Origin: Stenotrophomonas maltophilia
Lineage (GTDB): Bacteria; Pseudomonadota; Gammaproteobacteria; Xanthomonadales; Xanthomonadaceae
Direction: 5' to 3'
NCBI RefSeq assembly: GCF_900186865.1
Contig: NZ_LT906480.1
Coordinates: forward strand, 576,001 to 640,000
DNA length: 64,000 bases
Part shown: positions 61,736 through 64,000 of the stretch, one piece after another
How the letters are laid out: every line of letters starts with the position of its first letter
How positions within the stretch are numbered: position 1 is the first letter of the stretch
Translations under genes and position numbers: made by a program
Notes under the pieces: generated by a model
Told to the model about the DNA's origin: nothing
The model's database searches: none
The model's input: only the letters and a program-made list of their open reading frames with translations

Positions 61736-64000
61736 TCAGTGCTGCGGCGGCCGCCGGCCCGGCCTGCGGGTGAGTCTGGCCGGCAGGCCCGGCAGTGGCG
61801 CCAGCAGTGCCTGCACGTCTTCTTCGCTGAAGCGCGGCCCGGCGCTGCCACCGCCTTCGAGAATCGATTCGGCCAGCAGGGCCTTGCGCTTCTGCAGCTC
61901 GGCAATCCGCTCTTCGATGCTGCCTGCAGCGATCAACCGGTAGACGAACACCGGCTGCTGCTGGCCGATCCGGTGAGCGCGGTCACTGGCCTGGTTCTCG
62001 GCGGCGGGATTCCACCAGGGATCGAAATGGATGACGGTGTCGGCCGCGGTCAGGTTCAACCCCACGCCACCTGCCTTGAGGCTGATCAGGAACACCGGGA
62101 TTTCACCCTGCATGAAACGCTGCACCGGCGTGGCCCGGTCCTGGGTATCACCGGTCAGGGTCACATAGGCCAGTCCCAGATCGTCCAGCGCCTGCGCGAT
62201 CAGCGACAGCATGCCGGTGAACTGCGAGAACACCAGGATGCGACGACCTTCCTCGACCATCGGCGGCAGCATCTCGCGCAACAGATCCAGTTTGGCCGAG
62301 CCTGCAGCCCGTGCCGGTGCGTTGCCCGGCAGCAGGCGCGGATCGCAGCAGACCTGGCGCAGTTTCAGCAATGCATCCAGCACCACGATATGGCTGCGCG
62401 CCAGCCCGCTGCCGCTGATGGCCTCGCGCACCTGCTTTTCCATCGCTGCACGCACGGTTTCATAGAGATCACGCTGGCCGCCCTCCATTTCGACCGCACG
62501 GGTAATGAGGGTCTTGGGCGGAAGCTCCGACGCGACCTGGTCCTTGCGTCGGCGCAGGATGAACGGGCGCAACCGCTGCGCCAGCAGCTGGGCACGGCGA
62601 TGGTCGCTGCCGCGTTCGATGGGGTGGCGCCAATACTGGTTGAACTGCTTCTCGGTGCCGAGCAGGCCGGGCAGCAGGAAATCGAACTGCGTCCACAGTT
62701 CGCCCAGGTGGTTTTCCAGCGGCGTGCCGGTCAGGCACAGGCGATGGCGGGCCTGCAACGTGCGCAGGGTGACGGCAGCGCGTGATTTCGGATTCTTCAC
62801 CTGCTGGGCTTCATCCAGAATCAGCAGATGGTAGGCATATGCCTGCAGCGCCTGCTCGTCGCGCCACAGCAGGGGGTACGTGGTCAGTACAAGATCGTGT
62901 TCGGGGATGGCCTCGAACAGCGCTTCACGTGCCGGTCCATGCAGGGTCAGCACACGCAGGGCAGGGGTGAAGCGTGCCGCTTCGCTCTGCCAGTTGTGCA
63001 GCAGCGAGGTCGGCACCACCAGCAGCGCCGGCTGGTCCAGGCGGCCACTTTCCTTCTCGACCAGCAGATGCGCCAGGGTCTGCAGAGTCTTGCCCAGCCC
63101 CATGTCATCGGCCAGCACGCCGCCCAAGCCCTGCTGGCGCAGGTACTGCAGCCACGACAGGCCCTCGAGCTGATAGGGGCGAAGCGTTGCCTCCAGCCCT
63201 GCCGGCGGCGGTACTTCGCTCAGTGCGGGTGCCTGCATCAGCCGCTGCACGAGCGCCTGGGTATCATTGCGGCCACGGAACTGCAGGCGCGCAGTGTCCT
63301 GCAGCGCCTGCAGGCGGCCACGGTCAAGCGCAGACAGGCGCAGCGGCGCGCCACGCTGGGCAAACAGGTCCGCCAACAGGGCCATGATCGGCTTGAGTCG
63401 TGCGGCCCGCAGTGCCAGGCGCGAGTTGTCGCCCGTCGTCAACAGGATGTTCTCGTCGTCGCCGATGTCATCCAGCTGGCCACGCATCCAGCGAGGGTCG
63501 GCCTGCAGCACCTGCTGCAGCAGCGGAACCATCGACACATCGCGGCCTTCCACCTGGACGTCCAGGCCCAGGTTGAACCAGCCCGCGTCTTCCGGGTCCG
63601 CCTGGATGTCCAGGTCGATCTCCTCCACCCGGGTGATGCGATGGCGGAAATCCTCGTCCGCCTCCACCTTCCAGCCCAAGGCTTCCAGGCGCGGCACGTC
63701 GTCCAGGAGGAACCGTGTCCAGTCATGGGTACGCAGCTGGAACTGCGGGCCGGCGCCTTCCAGTGGCGCCCGCGGAGCCGTGTCGCGATGCAAGCCCACC
63801 GTGCGCAGCTCGGCCTCGCGCCGAGATTCCTCACCCAGGTCGCGGGGCAGCAGTGCGAGCTGGCCCTCCGGATCGTGGGCGAACAGGCTCGGATCATCCA
63901 GGAACCGCACGTGCTCGTCGTACTCGAAGGCCACGGTTGCGATATCGGCCCATTGCGAAGGGTCGCGGGGGCCGAGCCACGGCGGCCGGAATTTGATCGT
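61736..64000 (-). CDS. SNF2-family DEAD/DEAH helicase, C-terminal 754 residues (start outside the window)
   Basis: The frame is open to the window edge, with 22 in-frame codons beyond a GTG at 63934, so the start is outside. The SNF2 N-terminal lobe begins near the middle: LRPYQLEGLSWLQYLRQQGLGGVLADDMGLGKTLQTLAHL (motif I), LILDEAQQVKN (motif II, DEAQ) and LTGTPLENHLGELW. The helicase C lobe has ILVFSQFTGML and the motif V/VI region SLKAGGVGLNLTAADTVIHFDPWWNPAAENQASDRAHRIGQ. The N-terminal part precedes it without a clear domain; a zinc-finger SWIM domain is common further upstream. It is a dsDNA translocase of uncertain substrate. Not part of the sugar cluster. Confidence 0.9.
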   Translation of the reverse strand, partial: TIKFRPPWLGPRDPSQWADIATVAFEYDEHVRFLDDPSLFAHDPEGQLALLPRDLGEESRREAELRTVGLHRDTAPRAPLEGAGPQFQLRTHDWTRFLLDDVPRLEALGWKVEADEDFRHRITRVEEIDLDIQADPEDAGWFNLGLDVQVEGRDVSMVPLLQQVLQADPRWMRGQLDDIGDDENILLTTGDNSRLALRAARLKPIMALLADLFAQRGAPLRLSALDRGRLQALQDTARLQFRGRNDTQALVQRLMQAPALSEVPPPAGLEATLRPYQLEGLSWLQYLRQQGLGGVLADDMGLGKTLQTLAHLLVEKESGRLDQPALLVVPTSLLHNWQSEAARFTPALRVLTLHGPAREALFEAIPEHDLVLTTYPLLWRDEQALQAYAYHLLILDEAQQVKNPKSRAAVTLRTLQARHRLCLTGTPLENHLGELWTQFDFLLPGLLGTEKQFNQYWRHPIERGSDHRRAQLLAQRLRPFILRRRKDQVASELPPKTLITRAVEMEGGQRDLYETVRAAMEKQVREAISGSGLARSHIVVLDALLKLRQVCCDPRLLPGNAPARAAGSAKLDLLREMLPPMVEEGRRILVFSQFTGMLSLIAQALDDLGLAYVTLTGDTQDRATPVQRFMQGEIPVFLISLKAGGVGLNLTAADTVIHFDPWWNPAAENQASDRAHRIGQQQPVFVYRLIAAGSIEERIAELQKRKALLAESILEGGGSAGPRFSEEDVQALLAPLPGLPARLTRRPGRRPPQH

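Noticed and set aside
1..64000. tRNA, rRNA, insertion sequence or prophage genes
   Set aside because: No conserved rRNA segments, tRNA arms with CCA context, transposase or integrase motifs were seen on either strand.

Overview
The window looks like chromosome of a Stenotrophomonas (S. maltophilia group; family Xanthomonadaceae). Grounds: high G+C, the gene order cystathionine beta-synthase / gamma-lyase (metB) - surface-polysaccharide block - etfAB - rmlBACD - xanB-xanA, and many intergenic palindromes typical of this genus. No rRNA, tRNA, CRISPR array, insertion sequence or prophage was seen. The first gene (asparagine synthase) and the last (SNF2 helicase) run off the ends.

Layout. 1-20.3 kb is mostly housekeeping: asnB end, a 640-bp palindromic repeat block, a phasin, queD, a TonB-dependent receptor with a secreted M14 peptidase, rhlE, a fumarylacetoacetate-hydrolase/maiA pair, a radical-SAM + UdgX DNA-repair pair, a pilU-type ATPase, two DUF4398 envelope proteins, a YdcH-like protein and the reverse transsulfuration pair. 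Between these genes lie several palindromic repeat families.

21.6-51.6 kb is a 30-kb accessory glycan locus inserted between metB and etfA, the place where Xanthomonas species carry their hypervariable LPS locus. A rightward group (21.6-28.6 kb) encodes an O-antigen ABC exporter (Wzm/Wzt, the latter with a C-terminal substrate-binding domain), an acyltransferase, a methyltransferase with a coiled-coil tail, a GH99-like protein and an RgpF-like protein. Two paralogous GT-C-like membrane proteins follow, with an SGNH-hydrolase lipoprotein gene between them on the other strand. Two leftward operons fill the rest. One (48.7-41.7 kb) has two GT2 enzymes, a small EamA flippase-like protein, sugar-modifying enzymes and a GT-C-like protein. 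The other (41.5-34.1 kb) has a HAD-UbiA fusion, a DprE1-like oxidase, a DprE2-like reductase, a methyltransferase, an epimerase, a flavin oxidoreductase and two GtrA proteins. HAD-UbiA + DprE1 + DprE2 + GtrA is the gene set that makes polyprenyl-phosphoryl-D-arabinofuranose in mycobacteria. The main prediction is therefore a D-arabinofuranose (or related) glycosylation system of LPS or a surface protein. A flippase-like protein and a membrane sulfatase close the locus.

51.9-61.7 kb carries etfAB, rmlBACD (dTDP-L-rhamnose), another polytopic membrane protein and xanB/xanA (GDP-mannose and hexose-phosphate interconversion), which supply nucleotide sugars to the locus.

The most unusual non-coding feature is a set of intergenic palindromes with a conserved core and locus-specific but self-complementary arms (about 1.0-1.65, 8.1-8.5 and 10.4-10.8 kb).
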